A stretch of DNA of 64,000 nucleotides from Lentzea kentuckyensis (lineage in GTDB: Bacteria > Actinomycetota > Actinomycetes > Mycobacteriales > Pseudonocardiaceae). Every line of letters begins with the position of its first letter. Positions within the stretch are counted from its first letter, which is position 1. Shown here piece by piece: positions 33,576 through 44,400 of the stretch. The notes under the pieces were generated by a model, which was given only the letters and a program-made list of their open reading frames with translations, was not told the DNA's origin and did no database searches. The stretch covers positions 35,904 to 99,903 of the forward strand of contig NZ_MUYM01000081.1 in NCBI RefSeq assembly GCF_002150765.1. The letters run 5' to 3'. The position numbers were made by a program, and so were the translations under genes.

Positions 33576-34108
33576 GGTCATCACCTCATGCCGGAGCCCA
33601 CGGCTCGCACGAGTCACGGGCATCGAAGGTAAGCCGATCAGCCCGGCACCGCTCGTTAGCCCCCGACAAAGTACGGCAGCAGCCGCGCAAAGCGATGTAC
33701 CTCGTCGCTGGAAGTAGCCCAAAGATCTGTAAAGAGAACTGGAGCTGCGCCGTTGGAGAAAGCGCGCCGAGACCCTGGTTCGACCCCGCGGATGTCAACG
33801 ACGTCGAAAGCGAGGCTGAGGGCCAAGGCCCCCGGACTTCATGAAAGCTCGGTGACTGCGACCTGCCCGCGCAGCGGTTGGGTTCGATCGAGACGGGTCG
33901 TCGACACCCCCACTTGGGTCAACCGAACGGCAGGTTCGAGAACCAGCCCGCACAGACTATCCAGCGGTCGGCCGTAGCGGGCTCGACCAGTTTGCTCACT
34001 GTTCGAGCCCGCCATGAACACCAGGCTGCCTGCTGCGGCTACGCCATGACACGCAGCCGAACTACGGCGACAGTCGGCCTATAGCTCCAGACCAACCTGG
34101 CTGTCAGG
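33576..34108. other. Intergenic region, no gene recognised
   Basis: 533 bp between two reverse-strand genes. Short open frames here have no family-like sequence or ribosome site. It should contain the promoter of the 33575 gene and the 3' region of the secreted HhH gene. GGTTCGACCC-like strings occur but no cloverleaf could be built around them. Confidence 0.5.
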
Positions 34109-36499
34109 TCACGAACACGACGCCGGATGATCCGCGACGTCGGGCCACGCACTGATCCGGTCGAACGGCACGTTGTAGATCACCGGATGTGTGCGGGCCA
34201 GGCACAGGTACGTGCTCCCGTCCTCAATGGTCGAGATCCTGCCCGCACCGTCGATGAACCACGAGCCGTTGCCCAACCAGTCGGGCTTTTTGAGAATGAC
34301 GTTGTCGGGCACGTTCCCGCCGTGCCGCACTCCGGTGTACGACCAGGCCGGACCAGACCGATCGCACGTCAGGTCGACGTCGACGACCGGCGTCGAGCCG
34401 CCGGGCAGGATCAGCACGAACCTGTCGCCGTCTTGTGAAGGCTGGACGTCGTCCATCACGTATCGGCTCATCGCGAGACAGTTGAACTGGTCGTTGGTAT
34501 CGATGTGGATCGCTCGGACCGGCCGTCCACCGCCCGTTTCCACGAGGTAGGCGCGTCCGTCGTTGATCCTGGCGATGTAGGAGTGATCACCGGACGGGCC
34601 GTCCAGACGCCCTGTCGCGGGCGGAGGAGGCGGCGGCGCCAACGTGCGCATCCGGACCGTCCGGCCCTGGCTCTGCCAGATGTCGGCGGCGGACAGGGCG
34701 AGGTCCACGGCGACCAAGGGCCGGCCGATGAACTTCGCGATCAGCCGTGCCCCGCTCGCCAGCTTGGCCTTGAGGCGGTCATTCCCCACATACCGTTCCG
34801 CGGCCTGAGCCATGAGTTCGGCGAGGGGCTTCGAGATGCACTCGAGGAGCGCACCGGCGAAGTCCGCACCAGCGAGGAAACCCAGCTCCGCCGCGCAGGT
34901 CACGTACAGCTGGTGGGCGCGCTGGACATCGTCGAGCGGAAGCAGGTCGAGCGCCTCGTCGAGAACGGCGACGACTTGCTGAGCGGCCACCCATCCGGAG
35001 GACCAGCCGATCGCGGCACCTGCGTCCAGCACCGTGTCGCCGCTGCCGACTGTCTTGCGGACCGTCAGTTTGCCGTTCGGAGGCAGGTAACCCTGCTCGA
35101 TCGCGCTGTCCGCGAGCCAGTTGCTGAGCACACCCATGTCGCCGCGGACGGCTGAGTGGTCGAACGTGCCTCCGGTGGGCACGGCCGGGAACACAACGCC
35201 TGACTTCACCAGCCCGCCACTGTTGTTCTCGAAGGTCCACTCCCCCGTTTCACCCATCATGTCCGCGACGCAGCCGAGCCCGCTCGTCGTGAACCCCGCC
35301 GTTCGTGCGCGCACGTTCCGCACATCGCAATTGGTCGCCGAGAGCGCCATGGTCCGTGCCATTGCGGTCGCCCATTGCACGGACAGCGCGCGGTCGGAGG
35401 TGTCCCTGGCGGCAACGCCAGAACAGGCGAAGATGCCGGTGCGCGCGGGATCGGCGCAAGTGCCAGGAAGGTAAGTGGTGAAAGTGCTCAGCGACGAAGC
35501 CGCTGCGGTCACTACTCGACCTTCCGGTGTCGTCGACTCGACGGTTCCCTGGTTGAAGGAAGCCGACATCTCCCCGTTGCCGCGGTCGTGCGCGACCACG
35601 AGGTCGTCGATCCCCTCGGAATGTGGCGGTGCGGGCACCCGTACCGCGACTTCCGGCGTCCAAGTTCCGTGGATATGGAAGTCCGCGCTCGGCAGCACGC
35701 CGAGCTCACCTGGCAGGGGCTTCACCGTCGCCCATGCCCCGGTCTGGCTGACCACGCGCCCTGGTGGCACGAAGAGGGTGTACCTGGAGTCCTCGGCGGA
35801 GACCTCGGCGCCGTGCTGTCCGGACGCCCAGCGCCAGCTGGTGCCGGAGAAGCGGAACGGCGCGGGGGTCACGCACACGGCACCGTCGTCGACGAGCCGC
35901 TTCACCGCTGGTCGTGACAAGCCGGGCACACGCGGGGCCACGACCTGATCCAGGTTCTGCGGAAGGGGACGCGCAGCGATCAACCGATCGACGGCGGGCC
36001 GACCGAGGCCCGTACGCGACGTGATCTGGTCGAGCGACGCGGACTGCAGGTCGACGGCGCTGCCTCCCGCAGCACATGCCAGAGGCGAGGGCGGGGGCAG
36101 TTCTGTCGGAGTCGCACAGGCAGACTCCACCAGCAACGTCTCCTTGGACGGGCCGATGCCCGCCACCGAGATCAGGTCGACGGTCCGGTGCCAAGGCCGG
36201 CCGCTCACCACTGCGGTGGCCACAGGCTTCGCCAAGTGCAGCACCCGTTCGATCTCCTGGGCAGCCGCGGTGTTCACGTCAATCTGCCCAACCAGGCAAT
36301 CCCGAGCCAGCGGTCGCATCGCTGCGACCGGATCGGTAATGCCCTGTTGTGGGTTTTGCAGATCGACGGACGACATGGCGGCCTGGTCAGGATTCGGTTC
36401 CGCCTGCGCCGCCGAAGGGATCACCGCGCTCCACGCGCCCAAGGCCACGACAACGGAAATCCGGCACAACAAAGGGACATAACCACGTCTTCGAATCAT
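34109..36499 (-). CDS. Secreted protein with tandem helix-hairpin-helix (ComEA-like) region
   Basis: The 796-residue protein starts MIRRRGYVPLL and has a signal peptide ending AAQA near residue 33. Residues about 70-120 are ComEA-like (IDVNTAAAQEIERVL, then DLISVAGIGPSKETLL) and a second, more divergent copy follows at about 145-205 (VDLQSASLDQITSRTGLGRP). The remaining 590 residues are novel to me: a beta-rich middle part, a helical part near 530-610, a Pro-rich linker (LAPPPPPPATG) and a C-terminal domain with several cysteines. GGAG eight bases before the ATG supports this start. ComEA binds extracellular DNA in competence, but no other competence gene is nearby. Confidence 0.75.
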   Translation of the reverse strand: MIRRRGYVPLLCRISVVVALGAWSAVIPSAAQAEPNPDQAAMSSVDLQNPQQGITDPVAAMRPLARDCLVGQIDVNTAAAQEIERVLHLAKPVATAVVSGRPWHRTVDLISVAGIGPSKETLLVESACATPTELPPPSPLACAAGGSAVDLQSASLDQITSRTGLGRPAVDRLIAARPLPQNLDQVVAPRVPGLSRPAVKRLVDDGAVCVTPAPFRFSGTSWRWASGQHGAEVSAEDSRYTLFVPPGRVVSQTGAWATVKPLPGELGVLPSADFHIHGTWTPEVAVRVPAPPHSEGIDDLVVAHDRGNGEMSASFNQGTVESTTPEGRVVTAAASSLSTFTTYLPGTCADPARTGIFACSGVAARDTSDRALSVQWATAMARTMALSATNCDVRNVRARTAGFTTSGLGCVADMMGETGEWTFENNSGGLVKSGVVFPAVPTGGTFDHSAVRGDMGVLSNWLADSAIEQGYLPPNGKLTVRKTVGSGDTVLDAGAAIGWSSGWVAAQQVVAVLDEALDLLPLDDVQRAHQLYVTCAAELGFLAGADFAGALLECISKPLAELMAQAAERYVGNDRLKAKLASGARLIAKFIGRPLVAVDLALSAADIWQSQGRTVRMRTLAPPPPPPATGRLDGPSGDHSYIARINDGRAYLVETGGGRPVRAIHIDTNDQFNCLAMSRYVMDDVQPSQDGDRFVLILPGGSTPVVDVDLTCDRSGPAWSYTGVRHGGNVPDNVILKKPDWLGNGSWFIDGAGRISTIEDGSTYLCLARTHPVIYNVPFDRISAWPDVADHPASCS

Positions 36500-37110
36500 C
36501 CTCACCACTCCAGCCGAACATGCCTTCACCGCAGGCATGACAGCATTGCCCGCGACAAGGGAGTCACCGTTCCCACCGATTGCGAGACAATTCCAACCCT
36601 GCTCCTCACCAGGGCCTGATCACTCGATCGAATGCCCTCAGCCAGGTGTTACCTGGCCCCACTCCGTTCATCCAGATGCCGCAGCGCCATAGCCACCTGG
36701 AATAACGGTTACAATTTCCAGTCGAGGACAAGCTGCATGTGCTCACAACAGCCAACGCGGGAGGGGTCCGGAACTGGCGGACGCCGCATCGTCGAGCAAC
36801 CACTTCACAAGCCACAACGCCACCTGGTAACACGGAGGCATCGTCAATGGTCGCAGGCACTTCGATCGAGGGCTCAACCAGCGGCCGAAGCTGCGGCACG
36901 GCATCATGACCGAGCCGACCGAATCCACCAGTGCACGGATCATGTCCGAACCCACAAGAGGCCAATATTCCTATTAGTCATGGAATTTCTGCTTCGAGGT
37001 AACGCGAACCGCGCGAGTTGCGACTTTGCTATCACCAACCGAGGCGGCGGCTAGCACTAGTGATCGAATGCGGTCGCTCGCAGGTCGATCAAGGCCGGAG
37101 ATGAGCCGAG
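36500..37110. other. Intergenic region with inverted repeat, no gene recognised
   Basis: 611 bp separate two divergent genes for secreted proteins. GCCAGGT-gtt-ACCTGGC (36641-36657) is a perfect 7-3-7 inverted repeat. Related CCACCTGG strings followed by ATAACGG or TAACACGG occur at about 36693 and 36820, so the region may carry a repeated regulatory motif. No convincing coding frame. Confidence 0.5.
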
Positions 37111-40100
37111 ATGACCATGACACGAAGAGCTCGAACATCCGCCCTTCGGCTGCTCCTGACGATCAGCATGCTGGTCGGTGCCATCTGCATCGCCGGCCCC
37201 GCCCTGGCCGCCCCATCCGGCTACATCTGGCTGTCCAAAAGAACAGTCCCTGATTGGCCGCTGCGGCGCGACGGCAACTTCGCCCGGACCACGGGCTATC
37301 TTTCCACGTCGCTCGACGGGCGCTACGGCCTCATCAGCGCGGGCACCGCCAACCCTGCGCATCCAGGAGGCGACTGGACATCCATTTACCTGAGCGACAG
37401 CTTCGCCGGCCAGCTCACTCTCGCCAGCACGGATGAACAGGGGCAGAAGTTCGCGTCAACCCTGGTGAACGTAAATGGGATCCTGTCACCTCACGGTACC
37501 TGGATGGCATGGACTCACTACGACCCAACGACCACGTTCAGCACCGTCTTCGCCCGCGACAACCGCCTCGGCCGGGTATTCCGGTCGATATCAAACGACA
37601 ACGCACAAGGCGCCTTGTTCGTCACCGACGACGGCAAGGTCTACGGGAACTTCCATGCCTCGCCAGCTGCTGGTGCACCCATCGAAGTGTGGAATGTGCC
37701 AGGCTCCACCCTTAGCGTGTTGCAGCTGCAACCCCAGCCCGGCCCCGCCTACGTCGCCACGATGAGCGGCGATGGTAGAACGGCGATTGTGGTCTCAGGA
37801 GGCAAGTACCTCGCCTACGACGTCGCCACCGCGGTCACCTCCCCACTGCCGCTGGCAGTTCCGCCGAAGATCTACGTCAACGCCATCAGCCAGACCGGCC
37901 GGTACATCGGGTTCACCTCCGAGGACCCGAGTCTTAACCCTGAAGGGCTCACGAAACGGCACGTGTATCTCTTCGACAGGGTGACCGGCACCACGACCTG
38001 GATATCTGCACCTGGGCACGGCGGAACATCCGACCCGGCGGTGAACTACTGGCTGGCGCCCCGCAGCATTTCAGACGACGGACGGTTCGTGATCTTCGGC
38101 GCGGAAGGCGTGCAGTTCATGCCGCCTTTGGACCCCGCCCACGCTGGAGAACGCGTACTTTACTTCTACGGCGGCACGTTCGAGCGAGACGTGAGAGCCG
38201 CCGACACCCGGCTGGTGGTCGCGAGCTACGCCAACGGCATCGCGCCCAACGCTGGCGTGGTGCAGTTCGACACCTTCAGTTTGGATTCTGCTGATCCTCC
38301 CGGAGACTTCGACGTCTACCTGTCGGGCGCCCCGAATCCGCGGGTCTCCGCTCCGTCGGTATCCGTAACCGGCATCTCGGCCGGCGCGAACTACGAGTTC
38401 GGCGCGGTGCCGACTGCGTCGTGTTCGGCGGTGGACTCCGCCGATGGAACCTCGGTCTTCAGCGCCACGCTCACCGGCCCGTCCGGCCCGCGGGCGGCCG
38501 ACGGGTTGGGATCGGTGACGGCGTCGTGCGCCTACACGAACTCCGCGGGCGTGTCGGACTCAGCGTCGGCGTCGTATTCCATTGTGGACACGACAGGACC
38601 ATCAGTCTCCGTACCGGACGGGGTGCACGTCGAAGCGTCGGGAAAGTCGACGCCAGTCTCGTTCGTGGTGACCGCCGTCGATCTGGTCGACGGCTCCCGA
38701 GCGGTGTCGTGCGATCACGCAATCGGCAGCGGTTTCCCGGTCGGAAAGACGGTGGTCAACTGCGGAGCCAACGACGTAGCGGGAAACACGGCTTCGGCAA
38801 CGTTCGAGGTGACGGTAGTCGACACGACGGCGCCGACGCTCACGCTGCCGTCGAGCGTGACCGTGGCTGCGACGGGATCCAGTGGCGCGGTAGCCACCTA
38901 TTCCGCGCCGACCGCTGATGACGCCGTCGACGGATCGGTTGCAGTCACCTGCGACCACCCCAGCGGAGCACTGTTCGCGTTCGGCACGACCGTGGTCACC
39001 TGCACCGCCAAAGACGCTGCGGGCAACACAGCCACCGGATCCTTCACGATTCGGGTGCAGGACCAGGGTGCTCCGGTGATCAGCGTCCCCGCACCGTTGA
39101 CCATCGAGGCATCGGGGCCTAACGGAGCCGCCGCGAACTATCCCGCGGTGACGGCTGTCGACGATATCGACGGCGTTCTTCCCGCAACGTGTGACCACGC
39201 CAGCGGCGCAGTGCTGCCACTGGCAACCACTGTGGTGACCTGCACCGCCACAGACCGCGCCGACAACACAGGCTCATCCACCTTCACCGTGACGATCGTG
39301 GACACCACTGCCCCCACGGTGATCGTCCCGGCCCATAAAACGGCCGAAGCCACAGGGCCCCTAGGTGCCACGGTGACCTTCCCCGCCGCGGCCGCGAGCG
39401 ATGCCGTCGATGGGTCAGTGATGCCGACATGCACGAACTCATCAGGAGACCCGTTCGGTCTCGGCGACACCATCGTGACCTGCACCGCAGTGGACAGAGC
39501 AGGTAATTCGGCCAGCGCAACATTCGTCGTGACCGTCAACGACTCCACCGGGCCGGTTGTGACGGTTCCCGCCGCAGCAACCGAGGAAGCCAGCGGCCCA
39601 GACGGCACACACGTCAACTACAGCACCGCGACGGCCATCGACACCGTCGACGGACCGATACCTGTTTCCTGCACACCGGCCTCCGGATCGATATTCCGAC
39701 TCGGCCTCACCACCGTCACCTGCACCGCGAGCGACGCTCACGGCAACACCAGCAGCGGATCCGTCACCGTCACCGTCACTGACAGCACCCCGCCGAGGAT
39801 GGTGCTGCCCGCCAACCAAACCAAGAACGCGACAGGGCCGTCCGGAGTCACTGTCGACTTCTCCTCCCCCACTGCGATCGACACCGTCGACGGAACGGTC
39901 TCCGTTGCCTGCGACCACCAGTCCGGAACCGTCTATCCACTTGGTACGACCACAATCACCTGCACCGCGTCCGACCACGCCGCCAACGTCACTCGCGGCT
40001 CGTTCACCGTCAGCGTTATCGACGCCGACTCGCCCGCCGTCACTGTCCCCAGCACCATCACCGCTGAAGCCGGCGGCCCCAACGGCGCCATCGTGACCTA

Positions 40101-40842
40101 CCCCGTCCCGTCCTCGCACGACACCGTCGACGGCGACCTGCCGGTCACTTGCGATCACGCCTCAGGCGCCACATACCCCCTGGGCGACACCACGGTGACG
40201 TGCAGCGCCACCGACAAAGCGAACAACGCCAGCACCAACACCTTCACCATCCGGGTAGTCGACACCACGCCTCCCTCGTTGACTCATCTCGCGGATCAGG
40301 TCGTCACCGCGACGACCTCGAACGGCGCAAGCGTCTCCTACACGCCACCTACCGCAACGGACCTCGTGAACGGTGGTCTATCGGTCGGCTGCACTCCCTC
40401 GCCCGCAACTACGTTCAGCCTCGGAACCACCAAAGTCACCTGCACGGCCACCGACGCAGCAGGCAACGTCGGCAGCACCTCGTTCCAAGTAGTCGTCACC
40501 TACAGCTGGTCAGGACTCCTGCAACCGGTGTCCGAAGGAGCTACCTATCGGCTCGGCGGCACCGTTCCGGTCAGGTTTTCGCTGACCGGTGCCAGCACTG
40601 GGATCACCACCGCCACCGCGCGGCTGTGGCTGGCACAAGTCGCGGGTGGCAGTCCATCGAGCGAGATCACGGCGACCCCCACCGGCTCAGCCACCTCGGG
40701 CAACACGTTCCGCTACGACCCCACCAACAACCTGTACATCTTCAATCTCAGCACCAAATCCCTCGAACCCGGCAAGTGGCGACTCCGCATCGACCTCGGC
40801 GACGGCTCCAGTCACGTCATCACCATCACCCTCACCCGATAG
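37111..40842 (+). CDS. Secreted HYR-repeat protein with N-terminal beta-propeller-like domain
   Basis: The 1,243-residue protein has a signal peptide (MTMTRRARTSALRLLLTISM, cleavage near PALA-APS at 33). A TolB/WD40-like region follows (about 40-410) with repeated segments such as LSTSLDGRYGLIS and SISDDGRFVIFG. An irregular Ig-like domain (411-492) precedes eight HYR domains (493-1130). These repeat a pattern like DTTAPTVTVP...A.GP.GA.V...A.D.VDG...V.CDH.SG..PLGTTTVTCTA.D.AGN. The C-terminal 110 residues (YRLGGTVPVRFSLTGAST) are a further beta domain. No sortase signal or membrane anchor is visible. Extracellular adhesion or matrix role is inferred from the family. Confidence 0.88.
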   Translation: MTMTRRARTSALRLLLTISMLVGAICIAGPALAAPSGYIWLSKRTVPDWPLRRDGNFARTTGYLSTSLDGRYGLISAGTANPAHPGGDWTSIYLSDSFAGQLTLASTDEQGQKFASTLVNVNGILSPHGTWMAWTHYDPTTTFSTVFARDNRLGRVFRSISNDNAQGALFVTDDGKVYGNFHASPAAGAPIEVWNVPGSTLSVLQLQPQPGPAYVATMSGDGRTAIVVSGGKYLAYDVATAVTSPLPLAVPPKIYVNAISQTGRYIGFTSEDPSLNPEGLTKRHVYLFDRVTGTTTWISAPGHGGTSDPAVNYWLAPRSISDDGRFVIFGAEGVQFMPPLDPAHAGERVLYFYGGTFERDVRAADTRLVVASYANGIAPNAGVVQFDTFSLDSADPPGDFDVYLSGAPNPRVSAPSVSVTGISAGANYEFGAVPTASCSAVDSADGTSVFSATLTGPSGPRAADGLGSVTASCAYTNSAGVSDSASASYSIVDTTGPSVSVPDGVHVEASGKSTPVSFVVTAVDLVDGSRAVSCDHAIGSGFPVGKTVVNCGANDVAGNTASATFEVTVVDTTAPTLTLPSSVTVAATGSSGAVATYSAPTADDAVDGSVAVTCDHPSGALFAFGTTVVTCTAKDAAGNTATGSFTIRVQDQGAPVISVPAPLTIEASGPNGAAANYPAVTAVDDIDGVLPATCDHASGAVLPLATTVVTCTATDRADNTGSSTFTVTIVDTTAPTVIVPAHKTAEATGPLGATVTFPAAAASDAVDGSVMPTCTNSSGDPFGLGDTIVTCTAVDRAGNSASATFVVTVNDSTGPVVTVPAAATEEASGPDGTHVNYSTATAIDTVDGPIPVSCTPASGSIFRLGLTTVTCTASDAHGNTSSGSVTVTVTDSTPPRMVLPANQTKNATGPSGVTVDFSSPTAIDTVDGTVSVACDHQSGTVYPLGTTTITCTASDHAANVTRGSFTVSVIDADSPAVTVPSTITAEAGGPNGAIVTYPVPSSHDTVDGDLPVTCDHASGATYPLGDTTVTCSATDKANNASTNTFTIRVVDTTPPSLTHLADQVVTATTSNGASVSYTPPTATDLVNGGLSVGCTPSPATTFSLGTTKVTCTATDAAGNVGSTSFQVVVTYSWSGLLQPVSEGATYRLGGTVPVRFSLTGASTGITTATARLWLAQVAGGSPSSEITATPTGSATSGNTFRYDPTNNLYIFNLSTKSLEPGKWRLRIDLGDGSSHVITITLTR
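38587..40500 (+). repeat. Eight tandem HYR repeats, seven of exactly 240 bp
   Basis: Repeat starts, each at an Asp codon of DTTxP-like sequence, lie at 38587, 38821, 39061, 39301, 39541, 39781, 40021 and 40261; the array ends at 40500. The first is 234 bp (78 codons), the other seven are each 240 bp (80 codons) with no length change although their sequences differ. This is in-gene amplification of a domain. Confidence 0.9.
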
Positions 40843-40901
40843 GCCGCTACTTTCACTGCCACAAGATCACCAAGAAGCGCCTGTTGATCGGAGCGTCGGC
40901 G

Positions 40902-41480
40902 GTGTGGCGTCACGCGTCGCACTCCTTCCAGGACAACACGTTGTCGCTGATGCCGGTCGCCATCGCTCTGTTCGCAGCCGGTCCAATGTGGTGGGACGTT
41001 CACCTCTGGGGTGTCTGGTGGCCCGTCGGCGTCGTGGCGCTCGGCCTGTTCTGGTTGTTACGACGATCCAGCTCACGGAAAACGGACGACTCCTCCGGCA
41101 GCGGATCGCCGGCGGAGAACATGCGCAAGGCCATCAAAGTCGCCAGGGTTCCTGCGCTAATCACCGGTATCGGGCTGCTCGTCACCGGGTGGATCGTCTA
41201 CCCGTTGGTCTCGATCAACCAGCAGGGCTCGGTGGTTGATCGAAATCGTCGACACAGTCGCATAGGGGGTGGCGAAGCGGTTTCCAGCCGCGGCGGCCCT
41301 GGGCCTCGCCTGCCCCGTCGCCGCAGTCGTAGCGGCTTGGTTCGAGCTACGCCGCGGCTAAAGACCGCTCGAGTTCAGCCGCGACCGAACGCCTACAGGG
41401 CTGGACGGGGATGGTCTCTCAGCCATACCAGGCATCTCGCTGCTGCAATATCGCTTCTCAACCAAGGTTCATCCAGCTGA
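40902..41480 (+). CDS. Small membrane protein with doubtful C-terminal tail
   Basis: The frame encodes two membrane segments (LMPVAIALFAAGPMWWDVHL ... VGVVALGLFWLL and ALITGIGLLVTGWIVYPL) separated by a polar loop. GGAG lies before the GTG at 40902. After residue about 112 the composition becomes Arg/Ser/Pro-rich and unlike a protein (RNRRHSRIGGGEAVSSRGG). Either the true gene is shorter through a frameshift near 41235, or the tail is real but unusual. In another frame a 30-codon hydrophobic stretch (41269-41361) follows. No family recognised. Confidence 0.45.
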   Translation: MWRHASHSFQDNTLSLMPVAIALFAAGPMWWDVHLWGVWWPVGVVALGLFWLLRRSSSRKTDDSSGSGSPAENMRKAIKVARVPALITGIGLLVTGWIVYPLVSINQQGSVVDRNRRHSRIGGGEAVSSRGGPGPRLPRRRSRSGLVRATPRLKTARVQPRPNAYRAGRGWSLSHTRHLAAAISLLNQGSSS

Positions 41481-44400
41481 CAGTCTCAACGATGGGAAGC
41501 GGCGTTCGAGTCGTTGAATCGCCACGTGGTCCGGACGAAGACGCGCTGCGCGCCGAACCAGCTCCAACACCGGCTGGCGCACGGAGCCGCGGCGTCTCAG
41601 TTCCCTTTGCCAGTGAGCCTCCGCATCGTCAATGATCTCGGTGAGGGCGTTGTCCAGCGCCTCGGCAGACAGTTGGTCACAAACCTGCAGAAACTCAGAC
41701 AGCCCCTCGCGATCGGACCCGTGAACTTCCAGAAGCAGCCCTTTCTTGATCGATTCGTGGTTGGCTGCCAAGACCCGTTCTGCCGTGTAAGCGTGACAGC
41801 CTCCGAGTGCGGTCAGGGCATCTGCCGCGAGCTTCCAACGCCCAGCTGAGGCATCAAGGTCAAGCGCCACGCCGCGGCTCAGCGCCTCGATTGTCGCCTG
41901 TGGAGCGAGGACTGCGTGCAAAGCCACCAACGGGTCCGAGTCTGCAAGCATCGGCGCGATCATCCGCTCGGCCTCCTGCCGCCTGGCTTCTGCCATCACT
42001 GCAACGATCTGCAACATGTGCATGTCGTTCTGACCGAAGTACGGCTCGATGGCCTCAGCAAGCGCTGACATGTCCACGGCAGCAATGATCTTCTCGAAGG
42101 TCCCTAGGTCGGCTTCCCAGACGAACTCCATCAGTTCCGAGAGTGCTTGCCACCCTCGGGGCACAGACGAGCTGATCGCGCGGGCCAGCGCCATGGCGTC
42201 GAGCTTCGAGACGAGTTCGGCTGCCAACCTCCTACTGCGTCTTGTTGGCTTTCGGTAGCGCAGGAAGTTCGGGCCGAATCCGAGTACGTGCCATAGAAAG
42301 TCGTACACGCCGTCAGGCCAGGACTCCACAGGATCGGCGTTGATCGCGGCGGCAACCTTTGGCAGGAACACCTCTCCCAACCGCAGGCTAAGCGGTGGAT
42401 TAAGCCATGCGATCGTCTTTGCCATTTGACAGCCTGCCCAAGCCTCGCTCTTGTTGTCCTTGAACAGGTCGAGCAGGGCCCTGGCGTCGAGTGCCTCGGC
42501 TATGGACGCGTGCAGCGCAGGACCACCGGCGTACCAGATCCTGTCGACCGCCTCTCCAAAGATTGCGGCTGATGTCATGTCGTCGGCGACCCACCTGGAG
42601 GTCAAGCTGCGCACGTCGATGTCCCGTAGAAGCTCCGTGGTGAAGTCGCTACGTTCCGCGCCAAGCCAGTTGAACAACTCCCTCAGGCCTGAAGCGTCCT
42701 TAGCCGTCATCTCATCGACCCACTGCTTGAGCACGGCAGCCAGGGAGGTGACTTGGCTCGTCTGCGCAAGGCCGTCCTGCCAACGCCCGAGATAGCAGAA
42801 AACATAAGCGCGGAGGCCGATGTCGGTGCCTCGCTCGCCCACGGCTACGAGCCGATCGATCAACTGCGCGATCGTTGCGTCGCTCGCAGCGCCGTACGAC
42901 CGCAGGATCCAGATGTGATGCCAGCCGAACCCGTGCCAACTGGTGAGCCAGGCAAGTCCGGTGAGACTGGTCGTCGGATCAGCGATCGCAGCTTCGACGA
43001 CAGCGGCGATGATGCGGCGGTCTCGCTCCACCTCGTCCCTCGGTGGAGGTGGAGACGGAGTCGACTTGCGAAGCGCTGGTTGTGCCGTCACCGGTCGGTC
43101 CCCCGTATCCACGATTGGGGGTACCTTCGGTCGTACGTCTGGTGGCGTCTCGTGTGGATAGGGATCCAGTAGATACCGCAGAGCGTTCCACGCTGCCTGA
43201 ACGTGCGCGCACCTGTAGAAGCCGTCCTCTTCGTAGATCAACTGTTCGGCGCGCAGAACCTCGAGGGCTCGAACTACCCATGCCTCGTCACGTCCTATAA
43301 GGACCGTCTTCTCACGAAGAGCTGCCAGCGACGTGCCCGCGTCTGCGGTCGCAATCTGCTCGACAGCGATGACAACCAGCGCTAGGTGGGCTTCCTCTCG
43401 ATCACGCACTCGTGCGATCGCTCCCGCAACGCGACGCCACCTACCGGACAACACGAAGCAGAACTGCCAAGGCGTTCCCTGGTTCGCCGCGGCGCGGAGA
43501 CGAGGAACTACCGACTCGTCATGAAACCTCTCACCCACATTCGGGTCGACGCGACTCACCTGCCGAGTCAGTGAGGCAAGATCTTTCGACAACTCCGCGT
43601 GAAGCGTTGCTACGGCACGCTTCTCCACCATCCGCACCACGGGCGCAGGCCCTCGCACCTCCTCCGTGCTTACGACCAGAACGCAGCGATCTGGCTCTGC
43701 AGCCTCGAGAATTTCGCGCAAGGTATCGCCCGGAACGGACTGAGCATCGTCGATCAACGCGATGAGAGGGCCTTCGACGGCAAGCAGTTCGTCCACGAGC
43801 AGGCTGCCGTCGACGTGTCGTGCCGAGTCGCGGAGCCGCAGGGATTTCCATCCCTCGCGGACCCGATCGGCGATGACCTGAAACGCGGTGACCGACTTTC
43901 CGCTGCCGCTTCTACCCACCAGGATTGCCGCGCAGGTGGCCTCAAGCGCGGTCTGCACCTCAACGACCTCATGAAACCGTGGGCAGACGTCAGCGGCTCC
44001 GGGACCGAGAGGACTGCCGCTCAGCGCCGTCGCGAGCTCCCAGCGTCCGCCGAAACGAATGGGGCGCCAAGCAGCCGTTCCAAGATCCGAGGCAATCAGT
44101 TCCGTCGGTGATCGGTCACCCCAATAGGTGATGTTCAGATTGCCGGACACGTGGCCCGCCTGGACAACCGGTCCGGAGACCGAGCCGTCGACGGAGTTCT
44201 GCACAACGGAACCGGATGGCCCTGCTTCAGGCTGCGACGCTAGCAACGGATCCAGCCGGGCGTTTAGTTTGGCGAACTCCTGCAACACGGTGAGGTCCAG
44301 CGTGGTCAGTCTCGAGAGCGTCTCCGTGCCGGCTGCGACTAGAAACTCCTGCCGACGGGTCGTCAACGCTACAACCTGAACGCATGCCGCTTGGAGCAGC

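Noticed and set aside
33750..33960. GGTTCGA-like strings suggesting a tRNA gene
   Set aside because: No 5-bp T-stem or acceptor pairing could be drawn around any of them.
41269..41361. 30-codon hydrophobic frame starting GTG
   Set aside because: Has a G-rich stretch before it and a membrane-like sequence, but too short and without comparison to call as a gene.
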